Assembly (NCBI RefSeq): GCF_023856365.1
Contig: NW_026042837.1
Coordinates: forward strand, 1 to 64,000
Direction of reading: 5' to 3'
DNA length: 64,000 bases
From: Brienomyrus brachyistius
Lineage: Eukaryota; Chordata; Actinopteri; Osteoglossiformes; Mormyridae
The notes beneath the pieces were generated by a model, which did no database searches, was not told the DNA's origin, and saw only the letters and a list, made by a program, of their open reading frames with translations. The first letter of the stretch is position 1, and every line of letters begins with the position of its first letter. Below are positions 44,705-58,028 of this stretch, in pieces. Both the position numbers and the translations under genes were made by a program.

Positions 44705-46892
44705 TCAGCCATCAGAAACAGCCAGACGGTCTCCTTCAGCTTCTTTAGTGTCCTTGGAAGCCAAGGCAGTTTTAGGTCTGAGAAGAGGTTTATCAGAAGG
44801 ACACATATTACGTCGTTTGTCCTGAAATGTAACATGGGGAGGAAAAGTTAAGCGGTTTAGTCAGATTGGAGTCGTTTATTCAGCAGTGGCAGCGCCAGTG
44901 ACTTAATGCTACAGGTGCTATAGGGGAGTGAGATTATTTAGACCGGGTGCTTTAGCTTTTCAGCTTATGTAGATGGTGTATAGAAGCACACAGCACGATA
45001 AGCTACAGCATGGATAAAATAGGATAAAATATGAAATTCTAACGTCTAGCTCACAGAGCCTCTATGTGTACTTTGAAGAAAAAATACACTACAAGTATGC
45101 TGTAAAAACCGCAAAAATGTCTTACACAATATACAGATTTTACAGATAGTTAAAGAAAAAATGAAACCAATATTTTGGGGGTGCTGTGGGGGTACTATGG
45201 TCATTGGAGGAGGAGCTAGAGCCCCCCCCCCCAAGCTTTTCCTTGGTGCTGCCACTGTTGTTCAGATTAAAAGTAACATTGTCATTAATAAACAGTACTC
45301 TGATCAAATTTTTGCATGTACAAACACAATCAAAGTTTAACCACATGTTTAGACACAATTCACACACCTGTTACATTTCCATAATGCTAAGACTCTCTAC
45401 ACTTACTTCATCCACTTTCTTGTTTGGTACACAGTCATTTGATGGATGTGTAAGATCATTACCAGACCGTCTGCTGCAAACTCTACAGTTAATGAATGGC
45501 TGCAAAAACACACAGACACACAAAAACAGTATTTAAAGAGTGGTGGGCAATAAATACAGTGAGAGAAGGTGTAGTAAAGATATATCTAATGATTTAAGGC
45601 AGAGCTGCTGGAGTGCAGGGTTTAATGACACAGAACAATTTTAGAGGAAAGAGCTTCCAAAGCAGGGTCACCATAAGGCTATATTATACAAAGCAAGTTC
45701 ATCTAAAAGTATGAACAACAAATCCCGTTTAACTGAACACTGCTCTGTATTAAAATACTGTCCTCCGATCAAGCTAAGTGGTCCTGTAGTTCACTATTTA
45801 AAGAGGTAAATTTAAAGGGTAATTCACACTGCACATCTACCCTGCTCTGACCAGGTTTAATTACTGGCTTTCTAATTAAAACAAGAGTTAAGTCCTGCCC
45901 TTTCACCACAAAACACCACACTGCCATTTAAGGCTGATTTCAACAATGAGTTTTAGTTAACCTGGCTCGATTGAGTTAACTCTGGGTATGTAAAACCCGC
46001 TTTGTAGTACAGCCCACAGGTCTTTAAATAAGGCCAGCTAGGGTTCATAGCTCGAAGCATAATCTACAGGTCACCCCTCAGATGATTAGCATTTGCTTCT
46101 GCCTGGTAATCCAGCCTTTAAGCCTGTAAACCTACTAAAATTTGAGAATAAGGTGAAGGAACTGGCTCTTTGAGGCCACCTATGTATTTGTTACTTTATT
46201 GTTGGCTAACTTTCCCCCGCAGGGCATCAAAAAAGTTAACATGAACCTAAATTAATTTGCTAACTGATATGTCCAATGCTCACAGTCACAGTGACTCTTT
46301 ACTTACCCTCTTGTCCATGAAAATACAGTCAGCCCGATGGTCTGTTGCAGTTGACTTTGGACATTTTGTTGCTCTCAAGAGAATCTCAATGTCAATGTAT
46401 TCACTGCTGATCTAAATCACATAAACACGTTATATACAAAATTGCCTACAACTGTTTTAAAGGCAATATAACAAACAATAATCACCCAAAAAATGGCAAA
46501 CTGTCACAGACTTGACTGCAGCAGATTCAGAGAGAAACTGTGAGAAGGTAAAATTGACCAGGGCTGAGATATACAACCATCACTTTCATTGTGAAGAGAC
46601 ATTAAGCATCATATGCATTGAAATTAAAACATCAAAATCAATGTGATACTCATTAGTTCAGCTTGCAGATGATGAAAGTTTCACACTTTTGTAAACACTT
46701 TCTCAGCAGTTACCTTCGGACGGCCCTGGATGTTATAGAAATTCATGTGCTGACGGGTTCCTTGATGAGCATTTTCGACTGCGAGTTTAATGGCCGTCTT
46801 GTGAGTGCAGGGAGACTGTGGTAATCTTGCTGGGCCTCTGTGGAGATAAGCAGAGCTCCATAAGCCAAAACCAGAAGCAGCAGGCGGGTCAT
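44705..46892 (-). pseudogene. rarres2: Chemerin-like (rarres2-like) gene, copy B
   Basis: Exons: E1 46,892-46,714, E2 46,411-46,307, E3 45,499-45,407, E4 44,821-44,705. Coding exons read the same as in copy A, including the one-base shortfall in E1 after HSLP; the indels separating the copies near 3,120 and 4,327 lie in introns. If the frame were intact this would be a second, effectively identical chemerin gene. Confidence 0.72.
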
Positions 46893-47285
46893 CTTCCTCT
46901 CAGCTTTGAAGGGAGAAGCAGGACTGAGGACACTGATCTGTGGTCCCCTTATCCAGCACGTCCAGGGGCGTGTCCTTCACTCGAAACAAACAGACCTTTG
47001 AACAACATTGGAAAACTCTTCAGGATGAATTGAGGCAGGTGGTCAAGTGGGTTTATTGTTATTTCAGCAATATACACAGTACACAGTGAAAGGAAACATT
47101 GTTCCTCCTGGACCACGGTGCAACACAAAGAAGAAAAACAGAAACAACACAAGATGACACAAGTGCGGGCAAGATAGAACTATACAGAGTGAAAGGAGCA
47201 CAAACAGAGGGAGAAAGTGCAAGATAAACACAAGAGCAACAATACAATACTACAGGACAAGACAGCGCAGTCAAGAACACAGAGT

Positions 47286-47604
47286 GCAGCCAGAGCTAAC
47301 CTGAATAGGGGCATCAAGGTTGCCAGGCAGGCAGAGAAACAGAAAATAGAGGTCTACTTCACATACAACAACCCACAGTGGGTGTGGCAGGGAATACAAC
47401 ACATTACAAACTTCAAAGGCAACAACACCGTCACTGTTAACAGCAACGCCCTTTTAGCAAAGGAGCTAAACAGCTTCTTTGCTCGTCTGGAGGAACACAG
47501 AGCAGACATAGCCACACTGCCCCCTCCCCCAATCTCCAGCACTCACAGACTCCCTCTGCAGGAACACCACGCGAGAAGGCACATTGCATCTCTAGGTGTG
47601 TGGA
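47286..47604 (+). pseudogene. L2-type LINE ORF2 fragment (copy B)
   Basis: Copy B of 5,147-5,465. Confidence 0.7.
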
Positions 47605-47618
47605 GTTTAAGACAAGGC

Positions 47619-48159
47619 AAGTGATGCTACGATAATATAATTCCTTGGTAAGACCCCACCTAGAATATTGTGTGCGGGTTTGGTTACCATACCTTAAGAA
47701 GGACATTGCTGCCTTGGAAAAGGTGCAACGTAGGGCAACGAGAATGATTCCTGGTCTTAGAGGAATGTCTAATGAGGAGAGGTTAGCTGAGCTGAATCTG
47801 TTTAGCCTCGAGCAAAGGAGACTAAGGGGGGACATAATCCAGGTGTTTAAGATTCTAACAGGTCTGGATGCTGTTCAGCCAAATGGCTATTTCAATGTTA
47901 GTTTAAATACCAGAACTCGTGGCCATAAGTGGAAATTAGCTGGAGAACATTTTAAAACGAATTTGATGAAGCATTTCTGTACACAGCGTGTAGATAGAGT
48001 ATGGAATAGTCTTCCTGTTATTGTAACACAAGCTAAAACCCTGGGTTCTTTTAAATCAGAGCTAGATAAGATTTTTGAGCTATTAGCTAAGTTCTCCTCA
48101 AAGGAGCTTGATGGGCCGAATGGCCTCCTCTCATTTGTAAATCTCTTTGGTTCTTATGA
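47619..48159 (+). pseudogene. CR1-like LINE ORF2 C-terminus (copy B)
   Basis: Copy B of 5,480-6,020, with A instead of T at 47,994, changing one residue from V to D. Confidence 0.75.
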
Positions 48160-48274
48160 GTCAGCTTACAGAGATGAGGTCCAGAAACTGATAGGTTGGA
48201 GTTCAGCAAACAATTTGGCACTAAACAGCACAAAGACAAAGGAATCACTGACTTCAGGAAGGATGGAGGCGACA
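48152..48274 (+). pseudogene. L2-type RT fragment (copy B)
   Basis: Copy B of 6,013-6,135. Confidence 0.65.
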
Positions 48275-48673
48275 CTGGCCTGCCTAGATGGATGGATGGA
48301 TGTTTTTATTGACATTGTAAGTACAATGAGATTTAGTTTGGAACGCGCCAGCAGCTACACAGTATATTTACAATTATATAGATTGTGAGGCATAAAATAA
48401 GGTGTGAGTAATATAACATAACGACATAATATAAGTAATCATTAATTAATCATTACAGATGGTATGAGGTGTGAACCGCTAGGCTGCTATGGCATGTTTG
48501 GTATCAAACCGATGGAAAATCACTCCAGTTTCCAAATCTGGTCAGTGGTTACCACGAAAGTGAATATATCAAAAGTTACACCAGCCTAACGAAAATCATC
48601 AATACAAGGGAAATCACTCTGGTCATAAATCTCAAAAGGACTGATACAGACCCCCTTCCGAAAGCCCGCCAAA

Positions 48674-49355
48674 TGGATGGTCAGCCATTGGTCCAGGAGT
48701 CGAATTCCTGGTCACTCCTATTCACGAACTTTACACTATAAAACCTGGCACCTCAGAACAAAGCCAGGAGAGGAGAAACAGAAGGGAGGAGAAAACAAAA
48801 GACCATCAGCACGAAGAGAGGCAGAGAACATCAGCCCAAGAGAAGAGAAGCCCACAAGAAGCCCTCCTGAAGCCTATCAGTGAAGACCCAGCTGGACAGA
48901 GAACTGCAACCAAGCCCAAGCTTCACCAGGAGAGGGAATCAGAGGGGCTCCACTCCAACAACCGCTGCAAACACCGCGCCTCCCTGAGTGCCATCACCCA
49001 TCAGCTCATCAGCCTCCGCAACCAACTGCCAAGACCCCCCCCCCCCCCACTCTGCAACCAAGTAAACAAACTTCCTTTCATTTATAACAACCTAAACTCC
49101 TATTCACCTGCTATATTACTTTAGGACAGTATTTCCACAAATTGCTTGCTTTGCAGAACAGTATTTTCCCTTTTAAGGTTACTCATTTTAAATCTGGTCA
49201 TTGCATTTTCATGATTACATTGTTTGTGTCCACTCCGTTATTTCGTGTTTATTGTTTGTTAGGTGTAATGTCTGTCTTATGTTAGTTATAGGAATAAATG
49301 CATGTCTTTTACACAACTTCAGCCTCCGTTCATTGAGTGCTCACAAGAATCCCTG
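48674..49355 (+). repeat. Possible solo LTR (copy B)
   Basis: Copy B of 6,535-7,215; its poly-C tract is one base longer (C14). Confidence 0.3.
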
Positions 49356-50437
49356 CCTGTGCGATCTACGCTCTGAAACCTCAAATTCGCCTGAAATATC
49401 GCGAGACTCTCTCTCATTGGCCGTGAGGGGAGCTTCGCTACCGATCGTTTACATTACCTGGTGACGCAGCTCGTTGGACAAGCCTTCTATTCTAACCCAG
49501 GTTATTACGTGATACTGGTTATTAATGAGTTCCATTTAAGTCACACATTAACAGACTCACGGTGTTTCGCAATTGAGTTTGAGCCGACCATTCAGCATAA
49601 AAATTGGTTAATAATCACAAGGCACAAGGTTTAAACTTATTCTGAGCACACAATTTAAACTTTTTATGACCGAACGTGCAGTGAAGAAGCGCTACTGTCA
49701 ACTGGTTGCAAAAGTCGCACTCATGGCAATCTGAAGGCATTTAAGCGGGATCATATGGGCTTATTATAGTTATTTTTATTTCTATTATTAGTAGTTATAT
49801 TATTTTGTTTTATTTTCGGTGATTTCATTGTAGTTCTTTCGTATTAAACTGCAGTAAACTTTAACCCTATGTCTGACGAGATTCTCAGATGTAGCGCTTT
49901 GTTTCCAGGTTCAATTCGGACGAGTGTCTCCGTTTCTATATATCCTGGGAGAGATCTCTCTATTAGCGAACGGGAATACTTGTTATGAGGTTCTAACCTA
50001 AATTATGTTGCGCTTGGACATAAGACCGATAGCTTAGTTACCTATCAGGATCATACTCGTATGTGTGTGCCTGCTTTAGACAAAGCAAGTTTAACACAAC
50101 TTTGCGCTGTGAGCCAAGTGTGTGTCATTTAGAAATTGGGAGTCTCCTGTGCTTGAGACCCGCCGTGGTTAAGCACCATTTGCGACGAGATATAGTGCAC
50201 TCACAATTTAAATCTGTCGCCGTAACGCGTGCGCCGTCTCGCTTCAGTAATTGTTTTAAGGGGTGATGACGAAGATGACGAATTTACTTTCCTGAAGAGG
50301 AGCAGGATGGGTCACGCGTTCTGTAAGATTTGTCTCCCACGGGGAAGGAACGATGTCAGTCGGCATGAAAAATCCAAGTCATTAGTGAATGACAGAGCCG
50401 CATGAGTGAACATGAAAAATTAATAGAAAATAAATGA

Positions 50438-50542
50438 CAAATGGTTATTTTATATTTTATATATTTTATATATTTATATTTATATTATATTTTATATAAT
50501 TTATATTATTTTATATTTCCTGTCTTAAAATGTAAGGGATAC
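50438..50542 (+). repeat. Start of an R block (copy B)
   Basis: Copy B of 8,298-8,402, ending in the GATAC that flanks the LINE. Confidence 0.85.
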
Positions 50543-52259
50543 ACATGGTCATTTCCGTTGTTTCCTGTTTCCTGCGAGAGTGATACTGACTGCTAGCGCG
50601 CGAACTTTGAAACCATAGATATCACCTAAATAATAATTCGAGTTAAGTCATTGGGAAAAAGCTTCGCAAGATTAATAATCCTCCAAAATAAATAAATAAA
50701 ATTTCCCAGACCCCGACGGATTAATCACCTACGCAAGTACCGACCCACGATCTTCGTTCAATTAAGAAGGTGCTTCCAGCCTTACAGCCTCAGTTTACGT
50801 AAGTACAACGCCATGTCTACTGTTCCGTGTTCTGAGTGTAATATGTTTAGCTATTCTTCTCCAGTCATTAGCGGTATTTATACATGTGAGAAGTGTCAGT
50901 TAGTCGCTAGACTGACGGAGAAGATTGTAGTGTTAGAGGGACGTATCCGGACGTTACATAACATTCAGGAGAATGAGAGTTTTATTGACTCAGTATTAGC
51001 GGCTCCGGATATGTCCGCGATAGCCAGTAAGTCTCCCCCTGCTCCGGCAGCAGAGCCTTCGCAGCAAGGCGAGTGGGTGACGACCCGGCGGCATAGTCGC
51101 AAATCCAAACCAAACTTACACCGGCACCATTCGCCTATCCGCGTTTCCAACAGGTTCTCCCCACTCAGTGAAACTCCCACTGAGACGCCTGTTGAAAGTG
51201 CTCTAATAATTGGTGATTCTATTCTAAGAAACGTGAGAGTAGCGACTCCAGCGACCATTGTAAATTGTCTCCCGGGTGCCAGAGCGACCGACATCTCGGC
51301 AAATTTAAAAGTGCTGGCTAAAAGTAAACGTAAATACTCTCAGATAGTTATCCACGTCGGCACTAATGATGTCCGATTGAGGCAATCGGAGATCACAAAG
51401 GCAAATTTTAAAGAGGTGTGCAACATTGCGAAGAAGATGTGTGTGTCAGTAACGTGCTCTGTCCAGACTAAAAACTCAAGTCCAGACTAAAAACACACCT
51501 GTTTAGTTTAGCGTATAGGGACACTAGTTCTAGCCCTAGCTAACTCTTCACTCCCAGGCAGACCTGTAGTGTGAGGTGTAGAGCTGGGTGGGGATCGGTG
51601 CCATTGGCTTTGGATGAACTGGATTGTCAGTGCTGTCACTCTAGCTTTGCAATCTCTTGTGGAACTGGAGTGCTGACATTTCAGGGACTCCCCATGCCGG
51701 CATTCCCACTTGCCTCTCCCTCCTACTGATGCTGCCATAGCCATATCTGCCGGAGCTTGCAGATTGCACTTCATATTGTACTCACCTAGCTTTTAGCACT
51801 GCCAATAGCCTCCTCTACTATGCCTAATTGTACATTTTATTTCCCCTACTCCTCCTGGGGGTGATGCCTGGAGACCTCAATCTATCAAGATATCCAGCAC
51901 ACCCGACCACCACCAGTGACGTCCCTGCATCCAGCTCGCCGTTCTGATCTTCCATGTATGACCCGCTGCCTTACCTCTGGTTGCCTGGCAATTGGAAGAA
52001 GACTCGGCTTCGGCATTGGCTTATCTTCCTTGCTCTCCTCTCTCTATTTGACTATCCCTGCCGGCCCCTGGAGGATGGGCTTCCCCTTTGAGTCTGGTCC
52101 CTCTCAAGGTTTCTTCCTTCTAGGGAGTTTTTCCTTGCCACTGTCGCCTATGGCTTACTCACTGGGGGCTTTGGGTGAGGATACTGTAAAGCGCTTTGAG
52201 ACAATGTAATGTTGTGATAATGCGCTATATAAAAATAAATTTGTTTGTTTGTTGTTGTT
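50543..52259 (+). mobile_element. Internally deleted LINE (copy B)
   Basis: Copy B of 8,403-10,119, flanked by GATAC at 50,538-50,542 and 52,260-52,264. Confidence 0.85.
50813..51490 (+). pseudogene. LINE ORF1p with truncated SGNH domain (copy B)
   Basis: Copy B of 8,673-9,350; no difference noticed. Confidence 0.75.
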
Positions 52260-52554
52260 GATACTGGAGCCTGGTTGCGGTGGTGGGATGGCTCACGGCG
52301 GGTGCCGGAAAATTTCCTTTATTTTCAAATCCAAACCTTGACAGGTATGCTGCTGTTCCAAATCATGGGTGCATGTTACAAGTGCGGAACATATTTTAAC
52401 TTAGTACTAACTTAGCATCATATTTGATCTGATTCGACTGAATATCCCAGGTTTCCATCTCTCATGCATCTGGTGTGACGTGTTTTCAGACTCTCAGGCT
52501 GGCGCAAAGAAATCTTACGGGAATTGAACGTCTCACTCCGGCCAGCTGACCAAA

Positions 52555-53155
52555 GTTGGTAACCTTGGTATTGTGTGTAGGAGATTCGGTATAACTATAA
52601 TTTCGTTCTCCATTTACATGCCCGTAGTGTCTTTAAGTGTTATGTAGTTTTGCCTGAAACGCAAAAATAAAACAAAGCAATTAAAGCCGTAAGTGGCTCA
52701 AATTGTGCTGTAGCGATTGAAGAACTTTTGTCGGAAGTTGGATTCGAACCCACGCCTTACTTGGGAGAACAGAATACCAGAATAGAGTAGGTTAAGTCCA
52801 GCCTTGGCTTCCAAGCTGACGTTTTTCTACATATGTGCTTGTGTATCATGGACAGTAAGAGGGGGCAGGCAAGGAGAGAATTTCTCTCTTTGGGGATCAA
52901 TAGAGTGTTGTTATTATAACGTCTAAAAAGTATGATGGTCTGTCGATAAATCAATAAGAAAATAAATGAAGTCGTTTTCGCGAACACGCTGGAAAAGCCA
53001 GGGGCCGGACCGACTGTAGGGGGCGTGGCCAGAGACAGCCATCTCAGGCTGTCAAGTCTCCCGTTTTGGCCGGGAAACTACCGTATTTTACTTCTCTTTC
53101 CCGCCGTCCTCCCGTATTAGTATTTTCCCGTAAATCTCCCTTATATTATATAGTT
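52555..53155 (+). repeat. P block 8
   Basis: Copy B of P1. Confidence 0.85.
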
Positions 53156-53225
53156 GCTGGATAGTGTAGTGGTAAGATCGCCGCCTTTCACACGGGAGAC
53201 CGGGGTTCGAATCCCGGTTGTGGCC
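53156..53225 (+). tRNA. tRNA-Glu-like element 19
   Basis: Copy B counterpart of element 1. Confidence 0.6.
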
Positions 53226-53291
53226 AAAAATATATTTTATATATTTTATATATTTATATTTATATTTATATTATATTTTATATAATATATA

Positions 53292-53876
53292 TATCATCAT
53301 CCCCACATTCCGAGATTGGGTACCAAGCCCCATATATATTAGTAGGCTGAATACAAGAGCAGCTGACCTGAGAAATAAGAAATAAGCTAAGCTGGAAACA
53401 GATCAGCTGATCTACACCACAGCAACAGTGATCCTTGAGCTGGAGCCGGACCGTCTTTGAAGACTCCGTAAATCTCCGTATAATAATATATATCTACGGG
53501 AACGAGAAAGCAGAGAACAAGAACAAGATTTGTAAATGTAAGATTTGAAGGACCCGGCATGAAAAATAGAATAGTTCTCGTCATTAGTGAACATGTGTCT
53601 CGTCATTGTGTATCATGGACAGTAAGAGGGGGATCAATAGAGTGTTGTTATTATAACGTCTAAAAAGTATGATGGTCTGTCGATAAATAATGAAGTCGTT
53701 TTCGCGAACACGCTGGAAAAGCCAGGGTGTAGGGGGCGTGGCCAGAGACAGCCTGCTGACCATCTCAGGCTGTCAAGTCTCCCGTTTTGGCCGGGAAACT
53801 ACCGTATTTTACTTCTCTTTCCCGCCGTCCTCCCGTATTAGTATTTTCCCGTAAATCTCCCTTATATTATATAGTT
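53292..53876 (+). repeat. Q block 7
   Basis: Slightly shorter Q with the CCTGCTGAC variant near 53,752 also seen in Q6. Confidence 0.85.
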
Positions 53877-53937
53877 GCTGGATAGTGTAGTGGTAAGATC
53901 GCCGCCTTTCAAACGGGTTCGAATCCCGGTTGTGGCC
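53877..53937 (+). tRNA. tRNA-Glu-like element 20, internal deletion
   Basis: Reads CTTTCAAACGGGTTCGAATCC: about 9 bp of the variable region and T stem are lost, but both boxes survive. Confidence 0.6.
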
Positions 53938-54333
53938 AAAAATTTATTTTATATATTTTATATATTTTATATATTTATATTTATATTATATTTTATATAA
54001 TTTATATTATTTTATATTTCCTGTCTTAAAATGTAAGGGATACTGGAGCCTGGTTGCGGTGGTGGGATGGCTCACGGCGGGTGCCGGAAAATTTCCTTTA
54101 TTTTCAAATCCAAACCTTGACAGGTATGCTGCTGTTCCAAATCATGGGTGCATGTTACAAGTGCGGAACATATTTTAACTTAGTACTAACTTAGCATCAT
54201 ATTTGATCTGATTCGACTGAATATCCCAGGTTTCCATCTCTCATGCATCTGGTGTGACGTGTTTTCAGACTCTCAGGCTGGCGCAAAGAAATCTTACGGG
54301 AATTGAACGTCTCACTCCGGCCAGCTGACCAAA

Positions 54334-54934
54334 GTTGGTAACCTTGGTATTGTGTGTAGGAGATTCGGTATAACTATAATTTCGTTCTCCATTTACATGC
54401 CCGTAGTGTCTTTAAGTGTTATGTAGTTTTGCCTGAAACGCAAAAATAAAACAAAGCAATTAAAGCCGTAAGTGGCTCAAATTGTGCTGTAGCGATTGAA
54501 GAACTTTTGTCGGAAGTTGGATTCGAACCCACGCCTTACTTGGGAGAACAGAATACCAGAATAGAGTAGGTTAAGTCCAGCCTTGGCTTCCAAGCTGACG
54601 TTTTTCTACATATGTGCTTGTGTATCATGGACAGTAAGAGGGGGCAGGCAAGGAGAGAATTTCTCTCTTTGGGGATCAATAGAGTGTTGTTATTATAACG
54701 TCTAAAAAGTATGATGGTCTGTCGATAAATCAATAAGAAAATAAATGAAGTCGTTTTCGCGAACACGCTGGAAAAGCCAGGGGCCGGACCGACTGTAGGG
54801 GGCGTGGCCAGAGACAGCCATCTCAGGCTGTCAAGTCTCCCGTTTTGGCCGGGAAACTACCGTATTTTACTTCTCTTTCCCGCCGTCCTCCCGTATTAGT
54901 ATTTTCCCGTAAATCTCCCTTATATTATATAGTT
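54334..54934 (+). repeat. P block 9
   Basis: 601 bp, preceded by an intact R and T stretch as P1 is. Confidence 0.85.
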
Positions 54935-55004
54935 GCTGGATAGTGTAGTGGTAAGATCGCCGCCTTTCACACGGGAGACCGGGGTTCGAATCCCGGTTGT
55001 GGCC
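54935..55004 (+). tRNA. tRNA-Glu-like element 21
   Basis: Full length. Confidence 0.6.
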
Positions 55005-55236
55005 AAAAATATATTTTATATATTTTATATATTTTATATATTTATATTTATATTATATTTTATATAATTTATATTATTTTATATTTCCTGTCTTAAAATG
55101 TAAGGGATACTGGAGCCTGGTTGCGGTGGTGGGATGGCTCACGGCGGGTGCCGGAAAATTTCCTTTATTTTCAAATCCAAACCTTGACAGGTATGCTGCT
55201 GTTCCAAATCATGGGTGCATGTTACAAGTGCGGAAC

Positions 55237-55288
55237 AAGATCGCCGCCTTTCACACGGGAGACCGGGGTTCGAATCCCGGTTGTGGCC
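55237..55288 (+). tRNA. tRNA-Glu-like element 22, lacks 5' end
   Basis: R-block fusion; B box only. Confidence 0.6.
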
Positions 55289-55378
55289 AGAAACAACTGC
55301 TATCACAACTAGAGATTGATGAGGTACAACACGATTGCTACGACAAGGGGGAGCCAGGACGACAGGTCAGGGGGGAGA

Positions 55379-55993
55379 TATCATCATCCCCACATTCCGA
55401 GATTGGGTACCAAGCCCCATATATATTAGTAGGCTGAATACAAGAGCAGCTGACCTGAGAAATAAGAAATAAGCTAACCTGGACCCTCCGACCAAGAATC
55501 TCTAGCTGGATAGTGTAGTGTTAAAGTACATATATATTAGTAGGCTGAATACAAGAGCAGCTGACCTGAGAAATAAGAAATAAGCTAACCTGGACCCTCC
55601 GACCAAAAATAATAATATATATCTACGGGAACGAGAAAGCAGAGAACAAGAACAAGATTTGTAAATGTAAGATTTGAAGGCATGAAAAATAGAATAGTTC
55701 TCGTCATTAGTGAACATGTGTCTCGTCATTGTGTATCATGGACAGTAAGAGGGGGATCAATTATAACGTCTAAAAAGTAGATAAATCAATAAAGTCTGTC
55801 GATAAATCAATCAGATAAATAATGAAGTCGTTTTCGCGAACACGCTGGAAAAGCCAGGGTGTAGGGGGCGTGCTGACCATCTCAGGCTGTCAAGTCTCCC
55901 GTTTTGGCCGGGAAACTACCGTATTTTACTTCTCTTTCCCGCCGTCCTCCCGTATTAGTATTTTCCCGTAAATCTCCCTTATATTATATAGTT
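55379..55993 (+). repeat. Q block 8, compound
   Basis: Two overlapping Q starts (ATATATTAGTAGGCTGAATA at 55,423 and again near 55,532) with a 23 bp tRNA-like A-box remnant between them. Confidence 0.8.
55505..55527 (+). tRNA. tRNA-Glu-like A-box remnant
   Basis: GCTGGATAGTGTAGTGTTAA: only the first ~20 bases survive, with the GG of the A box changed to GT. Confidence 0.5.
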
Positions 55994-56063
55994 GCTGGAT
56001 AGTGTAGTGGTAAGATCGCCGCCTTTCACACGGGAGACCGGGGTTCGAATCCCGGTTGTGGCC
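55994..56063 (+). tRNA. tRNA-Glu-like element 23
   Basis: Full length. Confidence 0.6.
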
Positions 56064-56129
56064 AAAAATATATTTTATATATTTTATATATTTATATTTA
56101 TATTTATATTATATTTTATATAATATATA

Positions 56130-56730
56130 TATCATCATCCCCACATTCCGAGATTGGGTACCAAGCCCCATATATATTAGTAGGCTGAATACAAGAGCAG
56201 CTGACCTGAGAAATAAGAAATAAGCTAAGCTGGAAACAGATCAGCTGATCTACACCACAGCAACAGTGATCCTTGAGCTGGAGCCGGACCGTCTTTGAAG
56301 ACTCCGTAAATCTCCGTATAATAATATATATCTACGGGAACGAGAAAGCAGAGAACAAGAACAAGATTTGTAAATGTAAGATTTGAAGGACCCGGCATGA
56401 AAAATAGAATAGTTCTCGTCATTAGTGAACATGTGTCTCGTCATTGTGTATCATGGACAGTAAGAGGGGGATCAATAGAGTGTTGTTATTATAACGTCTA
56501 AAAAGTATGATGGTCTGTCGATAAATCAATCAGATAAATAATGAAGTCGTTTTCGCGAACACGCTGGAAAAGCCAGGGGCCGGACCGACTGTAGGGGGCG
56601 TGGCCAGAGACAGCCATCTCAGGCTGTCAAGTCTCCCGTTTTGGCCGGGAAACTACCGTATTTTACTTCTCTTTCCCGCCGTCCTCCCGTATTAGTATTT
56701 TCCCGTAAATCTCCCTTATATTATATAGTT
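56130..56730 (+). repeat. Q block 9
   Basis: Standard Q before the third 4.1 kb insert. Confidence 0.85.
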
Positions 56731-56776
56731 GCTGGATAGTGTAGTGGTAAGATCGCCGCCTTTCACACGGGAGACC
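56731..56776 (+). tRNA. tRNA-Glu-like element 24, 5' half (split by insert)
   Basis: Left part around insert copy 3. Confidence 0.6.
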
Positions 56777-57201
56777 CAGCGGGGCCGGTCGCGTATAGCC
56801 ATAACACAGTGGCAGCCAATGAAATTGAAGGATTTTTTTTGCGAAGCGAAGAGACCCTCCCCGGCGCTGCAAAATCTCCGTTAATGATTTTTTTTCTGAT
56901 ACATTTCAAGTTAGATTGAAATGCTAATCATTTTGAGGCATGTTTTCAAAAAAGCATGAACAAATTTCTCCATTTCTTGTAATCACATTCATCCATTATT
57001 CTTCGTTTTCTTGATATTGATGTATTTAATAAACAGCTTAAAACTATGGTTACAATTTTATTTATTTATTTATTTATGTCGCTGTGGTAATTAAACAGAC
57101 ATAGACAGTTATGAATAAAATGTATTGTTTATTGAGTCTATTTACACAGAAAGAGACAAGTACTCAGGTTCTCATACTCAGGGGTATGATAAGATATACA
57201 T

Positions 57202-57550
57202 CCATCCATCCATCCATTTTCCAAACCGCTTATTCTACTGGGTCACGGGGGTCCGGAGCCTATCCCGGAAGCAATGGGCACGAGGCAGGGAACAACCCAG
57301 GATGGGGGGCCAGCCCATCGCAGGGCACACTCACACACCATTCACTCTCACATGCACACCTATGGGCAATTTAGCAACTCCAATTAGCCTCAGCATGTTT
57401 TTGGACTGTGGGGGGAAACCGGAGTACCCCCCACGACGACATGGGGAGAACATGCAAACTCCACACACATGTGACACAGGCGGCGACTCAAACCTGGGTC
57501 CCAGAGGTGTGAGGCAACAGTGCTAACCACTGCACCACCATGCCACCCCC
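57202..57550 (+). mobile_element. (CATC)n interspersed element in insert copy 3
   Basis: Copy of 12,393-12,741. Confidence 0.75.
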
Positions 57551-57557
57551 AAGATAT

Positions 57558-57838
57558 ACATTACCGCTCAAAAGTTTGGGATCACATGCAAATTTCTTTG
57601 TTTTCCAAAGAAAAACACATTTTCATGCAATTCACAAAATTTTATCCACATCTACATATAGAGGCCTATTATCAGCAACTGGCAGTCCTCTGCATCAATC
57701 TCCTGGTATGTCTGACTGCTTATTCTTTAAATATTGCTAACACATTTTGGAGGTTTGGTTTGGGTCATTATCCTTTTGTAGGATAAAACTGACCCCAATC
57801 AAGTCTTGTCACAGGGTATATAATTGAACGGTAGTGTA
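57558..57838. mobile_element. Short Tc1-type element, insert copy 3
   Basis: Copy of 12,749-13,029. Confidence 0.65.
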
Positions 57839-58028
57839 TGTCAAATATTAAATAGATGAAATGATTAATTTTCTTAAACAGCAGTGTTAATGCATGCATT
57901 TTGTAGCATGTTAACAAATGACTCATTGAATCCTGAATCAAAACAAAAAGCATAATTAAAAATAGCATTGTTATGACAATACTAACAGTGATGCTGCAGC
58001 ATTTTAACAACTGTCAGATAGTTAGACA

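Larger units (their letters stand above)
42141..53260 (+). repeat. 11.1 kb duplication, copy B
   Basis: Second copy of 1-11,120. Its left edge directly follows a diverged tandem copy of its own first ~180 bp (41,901-42,076). On the right it runs into a P/Q/tRNA-like array arranged differently from the one after copy A. Confidence 0.95.
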
